This document shows, one piece after another, positions 24,001-35,800 of a DNA stretch of 64,000 nucleotides (positions are counted from its first letter, which is position 1; each line of letters begins with the position of its first letter). The stretch lies in contig JAUPFP010000006.1 in the NCBI GenBank assembly GCA_036925085.1, positions 6,897,984 to 6,961,983 on the forward strand. The letters run 5' to 3'. Position numbers and translations under genes: made by a program. The notes under the pieces were generated by a model, which had not been told where the DNA came from, made no database searches, and saw only the letters and a list, made by a program, of their open reading frames with translations. The stretch comes from Brachycybe producta (taxonomy: Eukaryota; Arthropoda; Diplopoda; Playtdesmida; Andrognathidae).

Positions 24001-24475
24001 ACTTATCCAACCACTATTTCCAACTACTATATACCAACTATTTCCAACCACCTTAATGTATAAAGAGGTGTATATTACTTGGACTTTGAACTTGAACCCT
24101 CAAAACAGGTATTTAGATAAATCCACTGTTAGGATACAAATACATCAGTCAAAAACTAATTAAGTACAATTACTGAATTTTCAAAATAAATTAATTACTA
24201 TTACTTATTTTCTCCAAAAGTATTTGAATTACTTTTTAGATGAAAAAATTCTAATGGAAAACAATTTAAAGTAATTTCATTTTACAATGAAAAAAAAAAA
24301 GATAATTAAGATTACAAATTAAGACTTTTCTAAAATTATGAAGTGAATTAGCGATTGCTAATTACATTAACAGGTAATATAATTAGAGTAATTCGTTACT
24401 TTTCGCAAATTACTTCCCAACATTGCAAAATATATTGTTTTATTAATTATCGAGCTTTCATTAATTTGTCTTTTA

Positions 24476-24785
24476 GAAGTAAAACTACGAGAAACCAGAA
24501 AGTGTTTTAGAAACTAGAAGGGTAACTCAATCACTTAAAAGAGTACGAGCTTGTATTTTATATTGATAATGTTATCTTTTAAAATAAACTTTCTATAGAC
24601 AACGTTTTAAAAATATCCGTTTAAAGTTGGAATCATTTTCAAACTGAAACAAGAGCTTATTTTAAAAGATATCAACATGAAAGTACTCTTAAGTGATTGA
24701 GCTACCCTTCTAGTTTATAAAACACATTCCAAGTTTCTGGTTCATTTTACAACTGAAAGAATAATCAGCGTAAATCCAAACACAT
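24476..24785. repeat. Abundant palindrome family (P), full copy
   Basis: agaaactagaagggtaac then tcaatcactta on the left; aagtgattgagctaccctt then ctagtttataaaac on the right; centre gagcttattttaaaagatat. Confidence 0.8.
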
Positions 24786-25489
24786 GCTGGAGCCCTGCTT
24801 GAGAGACTTCAAAATGAAAAATTCAAGTTCCAAGTTTCCTTTTATGAGTTTTCGCCTAAAACACCTGAAATACAACCTTAATTCAGCACTCAAAGGTCCT
24901 AAAATAAAAACTTAAATATGGTTAAGGGTCCTTTTGTTATATAACTGTCTTTTAAGTTTCATGTTTTTTTCTTTCTCTAGATAAACAAGTTATTACATAA
25001 AGAATGTTTAGAAACGTTTTCTTTAGAAACCGTAAAGCATATTTTAAATTATACAACTAAATAAAAAAAACCCAAAAATCTCGACAAACTACGAGGTAGG
25101 TTTTCCAAACGCCTCGAAATCTCCAAATTCTACATTCAGCATTCACAGAACCAAAATAATAAAAATCAAATTTTACCCAAACTCCCCCAGTAATTCTTAC
25201 AAAGCGGCCAAAAGCCTCAAAATACCTAAAAAAAATTATATTTAATATTTACGAACAAAAGTTCAACTTGTTCCTCTCTCTTTTTTATACTAATTTTTAA
25301 CAAAAACGTCAGGCAATGTTTTGAGCCTCGATTCCGTTCGGTGGGGTCTCTCGAACACCCAAAATATTTACAAACGAAATATACTTTCGGTCTGCGGTCC
25401 CTTCAGATAGAATAAAAATTGTTTTAACACGAAATTCGTTTAAGATGGTTCATGAACAGCTGATTTTTCGAACTCTTCAATTGTTTGCC

Positions 25490-25800
25490 TTTCAAGAGGA
25501 ACAGTAAGATAAACTAGAAAGTGTTTTAGAAACTAGAAGGTTGGCTCAATCACTTAACAGTGTAATCTCATGTTGATATATTTTTCAAAAATAAAACTTT
25601 TTAGAGACAAAAATTTAAAAAAAAATACTGTTTGCTTAAAATTGGTTAATTTTCAAGATAACATAAAAAGCTTATTTTGAAAGATATATCAACATGAAAA
25701 TACCCTTAAATGATTGAGTTACCCTTCTAGTTTCTAAAACACATTCAAGTTACTCTTCATTTTGCAGCGCCGAAAGACAGAATATGCAAAGTTCGAGAGG
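25490..25800. repeat. Abundant palindrome family (P), full copy
   Basis: gtgttttagaaactagaagg on the left, cccttctagtttctaaaac on the right, with tatcaacatgaaaataccc before the right arm. Confidence 0.8.
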
Positions 25801-25966
25801 CGTTTACACATTAACACGAAATAATATTGTGGTCACTTCCATTTCGTGTTAAACGGTTTCCACCTTTTTAAAAATGAAAACTCAGTTACGAAGACAAATA
25901 ATAAAAACCAAAAAAAAAAACCGCACTGACCAACATCACAATGGGGCATGATAATTAAGGCTAAAC

Positions 25967-26100
25967 AATTATGCTTTTTTTGCAATAATAAAGAGTGATT
26001 AGAGGCTAGTGGTAGCCTACAAACTAGTCGAGTTATTGGTTAACTCTAGGAGAAATCTTAGCCTCTTAATTCATTCTCTTTGATTGCAAAAACACATAAC
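25967..26100. repeat. Palindrome with AATTATGCTTTTTG arms
   Basis: Left caattatgctttttttgca / agaggctag; right tagcctcttaattc / tttgattgcaaaaac. The same arms recur at 35217-35332 and in the interior of the CGGATTTTTATGCA elements. Confidence 0.6.
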
Positions 26101-26457
26101 TCATTTTGCCTCAGTTGATTAATAATTAAAAATTCTAGCATTTACTCTAAAAATGCATTTTTATACATATTTTAAGATAAATAAAATGATAAGTTATCTT
26201 TTGATCTAATAATTTTTTTCTTCTAAATCACACTTAACAACAGGTTAAATTTTTTTAACAACCACGAAGTATTTCTAGAAATTTCTTGACCACTACTAGT
26301 TAATCAGTGGTCACATCATCGTGTTTAAAATACTTTAATTGGGCTGTTTAAAAATGTAATTGTAATCAATGAAAAATTGTTTAACACAATTTAGGCGAGA
26401 ATCTAGTTGATTTTGTTTAGCAGCAAATTTTCAAAAGACGTTTTAGAGATCTTCTCC

Positions 26458-26633
26458 CAGACCAACGTTGGACATGGGAGCGATAGTGAGAAGGTCGCGA
26501 TAAATCCAACATATGGCTGGAAATGGGGCCGTCAACACCATCGCTGCCGGAGGGTAAGCCCATTGCCCGCCCGACATATGCTGGATGTACAGCGGCCTTC
26601 CCACTACTGCTCCCCGTGTCCAACGTTGGTCTA
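26458..26633. mobile_element. Foldback element with CCAACGTTGG ends
   Basis: Arms start agaccaacgttggacatggg and end gtgtccaacgttggtct; they pair over ~70 bp (aaggtcgc / gcggcctt, ccaacatatg / catatgctgg). Confidence 0.7.
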
Positions 26634-27017
26634 TGAGAAAATTTTTTAACCTTTGAGAAACTAAAATAAACCAAAATAAAAATGTAATATGAATATTTTC
26701 TTAATCTGCTTGAAAGTGCAATTTTTCAATTGATTTCAGGTCATTCGTTTATTCTTCTAGTTACAAATAAAGGTTGAATTTCCATTTTTTAAGATTTGCT
26801 TCTCAAACAAGCTAAAGACCTAAGATGTGAAGGTCGTATTCTTAATAATTACTAAACTAAAGCTAGTGCTACACTCATGAAATTATGATAGAAAGTTCCA
26901 TGCAATAGCTGATGAGTTTAGCCTTAACTTTGACATACAAATCATTAAGAATACGACCCTTAGGGTCCTATTCTTAATGAATGCTTAGTCAAATCATTCA
27001 TTAAGAATACAACTCTT

Positions 27018-27154
27018 AGCCGCCATATTCAAAAAAGTTTCTTAAAATAAAGTTAAGCTTAAGTCATGACGCAAAACAAAACTCTCTGTAGTAAAAATCT
27101 ACGGAGAGTTTTTAAATTTAGTTTTGGCTTAAGTAACGTTTCAGAATACGGCCG
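27018..27154. mobile_element. GTATTCAAAAACG MITE, copy 1
   Basis: Ends GCCGCCATATTCAAAAAAG and GTAACGTTTCAGAATACGGC; interior hairpin ctctctgtag / ctacggagag. Confidence 0.7.
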
Positions 27155-27895
27155 TAAACCTAGATTTGCACCTAAACTGTATTAAAAAATAATTCCTCTG
27201 GTTACATCTTAGGAGTCGTATTTGCAATGATGGCTAAGTCAAAGGTAGTGCCAAACTCATGAACTTTTGACAGGAATGAACAATAATGTGTTCTATGAAA
27301 TGTCTTCATAAGTTGAAATTATTATTTTTTTTCATGCTTTTTGCTTAGTAAAATGTTCTGTTTGTTTACTGAATTAGGAGCCGCAATTCATTAGTCCCTT
27401 GAATGTTCGTAAATACAAATTGTTCATTTCTTGAGTGTGCAGTAAGTTAAGAGTTCGCCTGTAAAAATTGACGAGTTTAGTATTAAATTTGACTTAACAA
27501 TCATTACGAATGTGATCCTTTTAGTCGAGGTCCATATTCAAAAACAAACTTGACACTTTGATCTTCAACTTAAACAAGGGTTTCCAAAAAATTGCAAAAA
27601 AAAATGTAAGTTAAAGTTCAAAGGTTATATATTCTTAATTAATAAATGTTTAGTAAACGGTAAAGCTAAACTCATCAAGTTTTACATGAAACTTTATAGC
27701 TAAAATTTATGAGTTTAGCACTATCTTTGACTAAGCATTCATCAAAAAAATACAACCTCAAGTGCTAAGAGTAGTATTCATAATGATTTTGAAGCTAACG
27801 CTAGTGCTAAACTCAACAACATTTATCCGAAACTTGATATAAAGAATTCATGAGTTTAGAATTAGCAGCAATCATTAAGAATACGATCCTAACCC

Positions 27896-28045
27896 TCCCG
27901 TGTTCAAAAACCTTGCTTCAAATAATGTGAAGCTTAAACCACGACGCAAGACAAAACTTTCTATAAAAACTATATAGAGAGTTTTTAAGTTTATCTTTGT
28001 TTAAGTTTCAATTTTGGCTTAAGTAATATTTTTGAATACGGCCGG
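27896..28045. mobile_element. GTATTCAAAAACG MITE, copy 2
   Basis: Ends CCCGTGTTCAAAAACC and TTTTTGAATACGGCCGG, with the same gcttaaaccacgacgca-like interior. Confidence 0.7.
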
Positions 28046-29422
28046 CAGTAAGTTTTCATTTCTTGAATTTGAACCGTAAGGACGTAGTCTTAATGACTGT
28101 TAAGTCAAAGTGAGTGCTAAACTCATCAACTTTCACACAAAACCTCCTGTTAAATTATGAGTTTAGCACTAGCTTTGACTATCGTTCACAATTATCATTA
28201 AAAAAATACCACCCTTAAGTGATTTCTATGCAAAACTAAATTTACAATACATGTACTCGAATATAAAGGTTTTTTTTATACACTGAGCCACTTCGAAGTA
28301 AGATTATTTGCATCATGTAAACACATAAATTACTGCATCTAAACCCATTTTAAATAAATGACGGTGTTTCTGTTATCGTAACTCTTATTGAAAGAGAGAG
28401 AGAGAGAGAGAAAAAGAGAAAAGAGAGAGAGTTGTCCAATTATTAAGATCACTGAATATTAATGACAAGGCGTCGTACATCATCGACACAAACAAGGCTG
28501 CCGTTTTTCGTATATATATATGTATATATTTATATATACATATATATATATAATAGTTCGTCAGGAGTTTCTTCATTTTTTGTTGTTGTTGTTGTTGTTA
28601 ATGTTTGTTATTGTTATTTTTGTCTTTCAGAATAAGAGAGAAAACAAAAACAAACAAAACAAAAAAAAAAAGGATCGAGAGTGAGCTAATTGCACACATA
28701 CACACACAGACAGAAGAGAAAAAAAAAACCGCAAGACACAGATAAAACATTAAGTTGAAAACTCTTCTCTTTCTCTGTGACATCTACCCTGTTTTAAAAA
28801 GCTCCGAGCTAAATACTATCAGCCTACAGAAGAAGGCGAACCAAAAAAAAAAACCTAAAGGCACCACATTGTTTCATGAGAGAAACAAAAAAAAACCGTT
28901 CGACACACCGTCGCATCGCGTCCGAGCAGAGACAAATAAACTTCGATCCTACTTAGAAACTGAAACTGTTCTTAAACCGACAAAAAAAAAACAAAAAAAA
29001 AACAACCTAAAAAATTAAGGCAATGTAAACACATCGTCACATCAACGGATAACTTCAGCTTCGAAACCTGAAAAAATTGATACAAGAATACGAGAGAAAT
29101 AGCGAAGATTAAAAAGAGAAGGAGTTTAAGGAATGTTCGATATGTCGATGACGAAGAAATGTGTCTCGATCGAGATTCTGTTGTTTTCGAAGGAAAAAAA
29201 ATCCTGCTTATTATTGCACTGCAACAAAAAACAAAACATAAAACTGTAAATACTAAATTTGGCCCGTATAGTAAATAATAACCAGGAACTCTAAAAAAAA
29301 TCTTCTCTCTCGATCAAATAACGTCCTGAATAAAAAATAAGTACTATATAAGCAGATGGAATATCCGAGAAAAGTTGAAGCAAAAAAAAAAGAAGAAAAA
29401 AAATTGTGTCTCAACTTTCGAT
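28046..29422 (-). other. Region downstream of the NHE stop (3' UTR in part)
   Basis: The NHE stop is at 29423. Downstream on the minus strand lies AT-rich, A/T-homopolymer-rich sequence containing a (GA)n tract near 28390-28431 and a TA tract near 28508-28555. I see no convincing AATAAA close to the stop, so the 3' UTR end is not placed. No other gene is visible. Confidence 0.5.
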
Positions 29423-29835
29423 TCATAACTGAGTCGTGTGTTTCTCTCCTGAAGTGGAACTTCGACTCAAAGACCTCGGCCGCTGCTGTTGTTGTTGCTG
29501 CTGTTCCTGAGGTAATGCGAGTAACCCTTCGAATATGTTGTAGACAGGAGGAGGAGCCGGTGGATCCAACCGACTTAGAAAAGTCGACGTCGGAGACACG
29601 TACGTGTTATATTCACGATTTTCGACCCACGAGGGAAACTCTTGTTGAACGACCGGCTCTTCGTCCGAATCGTCGTAGTCGCCTTGGTTTTGACCACTGC
29701 CAGAGGCGCCGTCCGCGTTGCGTCTCCATGGTAATTGCGTCTCGGTCGCCGTTCGTTGTATCTCATGATATGGAGTTGATGGCGAAGATTGTTTTCGTAC
29801 GATGCACGAACCATCCATCGATGTATTCGAACCAC
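29423..29835 (-). CDS. NHE exon K, last coding exon with polyQ and PDZ-type C-terminus
   Basis: 413 bp including TGA at 29425-29423. Acceptor gtttcag. Residues 672-808: acidic [15 protein letters not shown], then [17 protein letters not shown], a proline patch (DPPAPPPV), a polyglutamine run, a basic serine cluster [11 protein letters not shown] and the C-terminus HTTQL. T-Q-L fits a class I PDZ ligand; the PPxPPP patch fits an SH3 ligand. Confidence 0.9.
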
Positions 29836-32800
29836 CTGAAACCACCACACGTACAAAAAAGTACTTCAAAGCCAATTCTTAACAGGTTAACTGGAATTTT
29901 TTAAAGGATACAAAGTACTTACGGGCGCATTCTAAAACGTTACTTAAGCCAAAGTGAAACTTAAAGCTAAACTTAAAAACTCGCCATAGACTCACTATGG
30001 AGAATTTTGTCCTGCGCCATAGTTTACGTTTAACTTTATTTTAAGAAACGTTTTTGAATACAGGGTGAGTTTTTTAGATGTAGCTTTGAAACGACATTCA
30101 AAGTGTACTTGTACTACAGTTGAAGGGTACAGAAATTAAGTGATAGCATTTTTATGACAATATTTTTCAAAATAAACTTTTTATGGCAATTTGAAAAAGA
30201 TAGAAATTGTGCTTTTTGATAGCAAATTGGCAACAATACATTTTTGCGCTCAAACTGTCGTTTTCAAACAGCAGTAAATTGTTTAGTTTGAAAAATACCA
30301 TCCTGAATTATGCTACCACTCGATCACTTTACGCTTCCTCTTTAAAAAGGTGGCGCCGATATAGCATCAAATTGATCAAATTAAAAGCGCCAAACCGAAT
30401 AAACACTGGAATAAGCACAAGTTACAACAAATGCCAAATTGCACAAGTGACAAAACAAACAAACGCCAATTGGAAAAAAGCGCCAATTAACAATAAACAT
30501 CAAACACCGATATTATAACAACTTCACATATTGTAATAATTTAGCCTCCAAGCTTTAACTGTGTACGAGTAGTACGAGTGCCGATGCGCCAAAGGCTGTG
30601 TATAGAGGTTAAAATTAACAAAGTTATTTCCAAACATATTCGATTCCTCAATCTAGAAAACTGAATAATGAATAAAAGTCAAAAATTTAGCATTTAATCA
30701 GTGCCCATCTTTTAAAAGACACGTTAAATTTAAGTTTAAAAGATGCTTCTAAAAATAAGAAGGCCTCCTTGAATTTCTCTGCACCTGTGAAGGCTGTGAT
30801 TAAGCATAAGCCCTACCTCACCCCCGCCAACACAAAAACTCCTTCAATAATGAAACAATTTACTCGACCGAATAAAATTTGGCACATCTTAAAAAAATTC
30901 ACACCAAATAAGAGGTCAAGAAAGAAAAAAAAAAGGCCGTACCTGTCGGACGAGCGGTAAACGTGATACCGTCTTCGTCTTCTAAAGCTTCATTTATGTA
31001 CACATAATGCCGATTGGCATTCGGATTGCCGTTTGTTGATCCTTTGTTATCCAACGAAGAATCTTCGATAGTGACGGCACCTTAAAAAAAAAATAAACCC
31101 AAATTGACAAAATACAGTTAGAAATTCTAAGACGAATTCTAAGATGAAGTGTCTGGTAGACACTGGGTAAATAAAACGGACGCCTCAGCGTTCTAAAAAT
31201 GTTTTAGGTCTAATTTTAAGAAAATAACTTGGAAAAACTTTTGTGGTGCCAGAAAGAGGTTGACGCGGCTTACTTCACACAGACAACCACTGCTGTCAGT
31301 ATGGGTTACTTACATGACCTTGATCATTACTGAAAATTTGGCGGTTGTCGCCACTTGTGGTAAGACTCAACCACTCATCGCCACTGTGGTGCAAAAAAAC
31401 AGTGGCGGTGACTCCTGTGAACACTCCCTATGTAATCAATGGCCTGCTAAAAAACGACCACTTTATGTGGCGTCGCAAAACGGTCTATGTGAAGTTGGCT
31501 TTACGAGCCTTTTCGAAATGACCAAATTCTACCAACGATGCGACTTTTTCAAAAATAAGTTTGCTCCTTGACACTTCTTGCTTCTAAAATAACTCTCAAT
31601 TTCTTTCTGAAGTTTCTTCTAAAAATGTGTTACAAGGAAGTTTTTTGAGAAGACACAAAATGGCCACTGGCTACCCAAGAAAGTAAAAAAAGTGGCCACC
31701 AAACTCGAGGTGCTTTTTTAAAATTGTTTGACTTGCTTTCTCTTGGAGCTCTTAAACAGCGATCACACTGACCATTTTTGTTGTAAGATTTCATTCAAGA
31801 AATAAGTCAATAATCGTTGTGAATCTTGAACAGATTCTTGCAAAAGAAACCACTTTAAGTCTTGCAAGAGTATTTATTACATTGGCAATTGCAATTAATT
31901 CAAGGGCACATCGCAGTGAACCTTGCTTTAAACATTGCCAATGGAATCGCAGCTTTACACAAGAGCAACTTTTTGTCGCAATGTCACAACAACAAAACTC
32001 GCAGAGCGGCAGATCATTTTTAATTTTTGACCGTATAAATTTTATTTTGTAAAATATAAACATGAAAATATCCTTAAGTAATTGAGCTACCCTTCTAGTT
32101 TCTAAAAGACTTTCTATTTTCTCTTAAATATTTTTCCTGAAAGACGGAAAAAAATATAAGAGTTGGAAAATCAGCTGTTAATAAACCATCTTAACGTAAT
32201 GTCACCAATAATACAACCACCAAGTATAATAAATAAACTCATCCCGATTCGTATATCCAACACATTTTATCCTTCTTTGAAAAAACCAGCCGGTAGAATC
32301 TGTTGTAAATAATCAGCACCGAGATAGAGAAAGAAGAAGAAAAAAAAGAGACGAAAGTACTCCATTCTGATGCATAATGCAGTAAACAAACAACTTTCTT
32401 TATCTAGTCTTTAAGAACCTTTACGTGCTTAAAAAGACCTGTAACAATTTGCTCAAAATAACAAGTGTTATGTAATCCCGTGTGATTGTCGACGTTATGA
32501 CAACATATGACGTTACGCCCACTCAATAATGTCTATTTGTCTCATTTGATAAATAAAAAAAACCCATCTATAATCGAGAGTTGGAGGATGAAGATTTTGC
32601 CATGAAAGTGACATCTGTAAATGATTTTGTAACAAAGAGACACGAGTTAAATAAATGACTTACGAACGTGTCCGTTTCCGAGTGCCGGAGGAGGATGCCG
32701 CTGCTGATTCTTTGTGTATACTGCGGCACCTCCATTTACGTACTTCCTTTTACCGCTCCTCTTAGGATTCTTATACTGTTCGCTAAGTATGTGTCGTATC

Positions 32801-35800
32801 TGCATCCTCATCATGTGTCGAAACGGTGGATGCGTTTCTTGATCCTGATCATGAATCACCGAACGGCTGTACTTACGATGCTGAGATAAAAACAAATACG
32901 ATCGAAAAGAAAGAAAAAAAGCTTATAAACCCACTGTCGAGATAGATTGTTACTCTAGTAGTTTGACATGAAATATTATCGTACCCTTCGAGAAGGTTTA
33001 AACATGGCATCGCTAAGAATATGATGCAATCTGGCTTCATTTAGATCTTTGGCTGATGGTGAATAGTCCAATTCTTGCATGTCTAAGTTACAGATGCTGC
33101 TATCGTTAGGAGTTAACGAATTCAAGCTGCATCTAGTGCAGAAATAACTTTAGTTTAGTTAACAATATATAAACGAACCTCAAGCTTTTCTATTTTGAAA
33201 AAAAAAAAAAACAATTTAAAGGTGGCTCAACAGTAATTTCTATACATCATGCAAGAAAAGAAAATATTAAGAAATGGCTCAATTTGACCAATCGCAGAGA
33301 GAACCCTTTCTCGACTACGTTTTTCATTCGTGCTTTCGACTGCCTAAGCAAATTGATGGAAGAGGAAACACCGAGTACAGAAGTGATACACAACCTGCAT
33401 ATGTCATAAGATTTTCTTTACTCGTAAGACCTATCGGTACATACGTTAGTCAAAATGCCAAATCAGTCATTCTATGAACCACATCAGTCTATCTGCAAAA
33501 GCACCCATATAATAGTAACTCTGAACATTGACTAGATTTAGGCAATGTACAAAATGCATAAACCAACAAGTCAATATATAAACTGCCACACTGATGCATT
33601 ATCTATAGTGGCTTGTTAATGAACACATTCTGGAAATCGCCTAAAATAATGTTCGCGATCTGCTGGTTTTCACAAAAATCACTTGACACAACTACAATTA
33701 TTTTAAACAAATTACAATTAAACTAGTTTTATCAAACTTTTTAACAAGTTCTATCTTAACTATAATGAATCAAGATTAAAACACATTTTGTTTTATTTAC
33801 ATTGGTTAATATTTTGCAGTTATTTAAATAATTGTTGCACTGGTTCATTTGTTTTTCCGTTTACAGCATATCAAAGCAAGCAGAAAACGACAACTGAAAA
33901 TACAACTGATAAAAGAATTTACCTAGTTTAAAATAAAAAGTTCTAACCGATTCAGCTTCTTTCCTGTATACTTTCTGACAATTAATCGAATAAAATTAAT
34001 AGATTCCATTTTCAGCTGCGTTTCCAGCAGTGTGCGTTCTGCGTGTGGAAACTTGGCCTTTAGTAACGTCACAATCACCGCGACCAGGTCACAATGCTGT
34101 GTAACATGGATTCTAATGCAGATGGCCATGTTTGCAATCTGTGACAAACATGGCCATCTATATTAGAATCCATGTTACACAGCAATGCAACCTGGTCGCG
34201 GTGATTCGTGTCTCCCCGTGACCAGAACGCAACCATGGCCCTCATGTGTTTCACTTACTCTTCAATATCTTCTTAATATTGTTTTCAAAATGCAAAGTAA
34301 CCAAAGTTCTAGTGGCGTTTTCAGGTGAAAATTAGCTAGCTGACTGACTGACTGACTATTCTAAAAAGTTGCTCAAGGCAAAGCTAAGCTTAAGTAAAGC
34401 TAAACTTAATAAAAAAAATTCCATAGACTCGATGTGGAGCTTTCGTCTTAAGCAACATTTTAAAGGACGGATCGGTTTGTTTCATTTGAAACTTTCAAAA
34501 GTCTTTACGTAATTTTAATATTTTGCTATTATTGGTAAATATCGTTACTGAGCCGACAGATTTGCTGTTGAGCCAACTTAAAAAGAAAACACATTTGGCA
34601 TACCCTTCTAAATTAGTTTGTGTATAGTTTCTGAACAGTGTCGCGAGATTCACTTCCGTCGTCGCATTGCTCGACGGAAAACCACCGTTCTGAGTCAACA
34701 ATTCCTTCGCATCTCGTAAGTTCAACTTGGAAAACGTCTCTAAAATTTTAGGTTCATGGACGCGGTTTCCACGGACTAACCAACGCTTAAAATATTTGTT
34801 GTCGTAATATTTAAACCTTCGAAGAAAATAAAAAAAAATTCAATAAAAACAAAACTCTTCATTTTATAATCAAGAAATTCTAACTTGTCTCTTAGGTGAT
34901 GATTTCCTAGATGTCCAGCGATATCTTCTATGCCGGCCATCAAATGATCCATAAACTGGATTCAATGACAAAACAAGACACATTAATGGTCAAGCTACTC
35001 CATTGAATAATAAATTATTTTTACCCTTTCGTGGATCCTTTCGTTCATCGTTACTTTACGCTTCGAACTTTTTTTCACATTGAGCAATTCGACAAGTGGT
35101 TTAATCGTAATACCCTTTTAATGAAATGTAAAAAGGTTATTTTTAGTATCATATAAAAATGAGCAAAATCACTGTGATTTAAACAAAAATTACAGAAGTT
35201 ATTTTTAAGGCAAAAATAATTATGCTTTTTGCAATCGAAGAGGCTAGAGTTAACCTAAAATTCTAATTCGTATTTTAGTTCGAGTAGAACTTTAACCTCT
35301 AAACAGCCTCTTTGATTACAAAAAGCATAATTCTTTCTGCGATTAATAACGATTGATTCCTTACTCACTTCGTATAAAAAGAAGCTTGTGACGACAAAGG
35401 AGCTGACGTAAAATTTAGGATTGTGTCTATTTAGTCCGATAGAGAAGGGATGATTATCAAACGTTCTTAACAATTTATACAAAAAGGTTCTTGCATTCTT
35501 TTGTTGTTACCTTTTTTTATACGACAAATTAACACAAGCCTAAAATTTCTGTCAACTCCTCTGACGTCACAAGCTTCATCTTATACTGAGGCAAGTATAA
35601 TGCCCGATCCACACCAAGCAGACAAAACAAAAACAAAGCAGAAACTCTAGTGTTTTGAGACAAATTGGCGACAATTCTAATAAATTTCTGCGACTTTTGT
35701 ATTTTGTTTTGTCTGCAATTTCACACACAAACAATTCCTTGTACCGACTCGAGTCATAATATCAAAAGGTTTTTGTTTTGTCTCAGTACTAAGCAACATT

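Larger units (their letters stand above)
26820..28230. repeat. Cluster of ttaagaatacgaccct / ctaaactcatgaa palindromes
   Basis: Units with gctaaactcatgaa and its inverse ttcatgagtttagcac, and cattaagaatacgaccc, recur at about 26840, 26960, 27220, 27460, 27650, 27780 and 28090. Two GTATTCAAAAACG MITEs are interspersed. Confidence 0.65.

Noticed and set aside
29356-29904. 182-codon plus-strand ORF
   Set aside because: Antisense shadow of NHE exon K, whose splice phase and protein content are consistent with the gene.
33274-33477. 67-codon plus-strand ORF in an NHE intron
   Set aside because: Antisense to the gene, no motif, no splice context; length is expected by chance.
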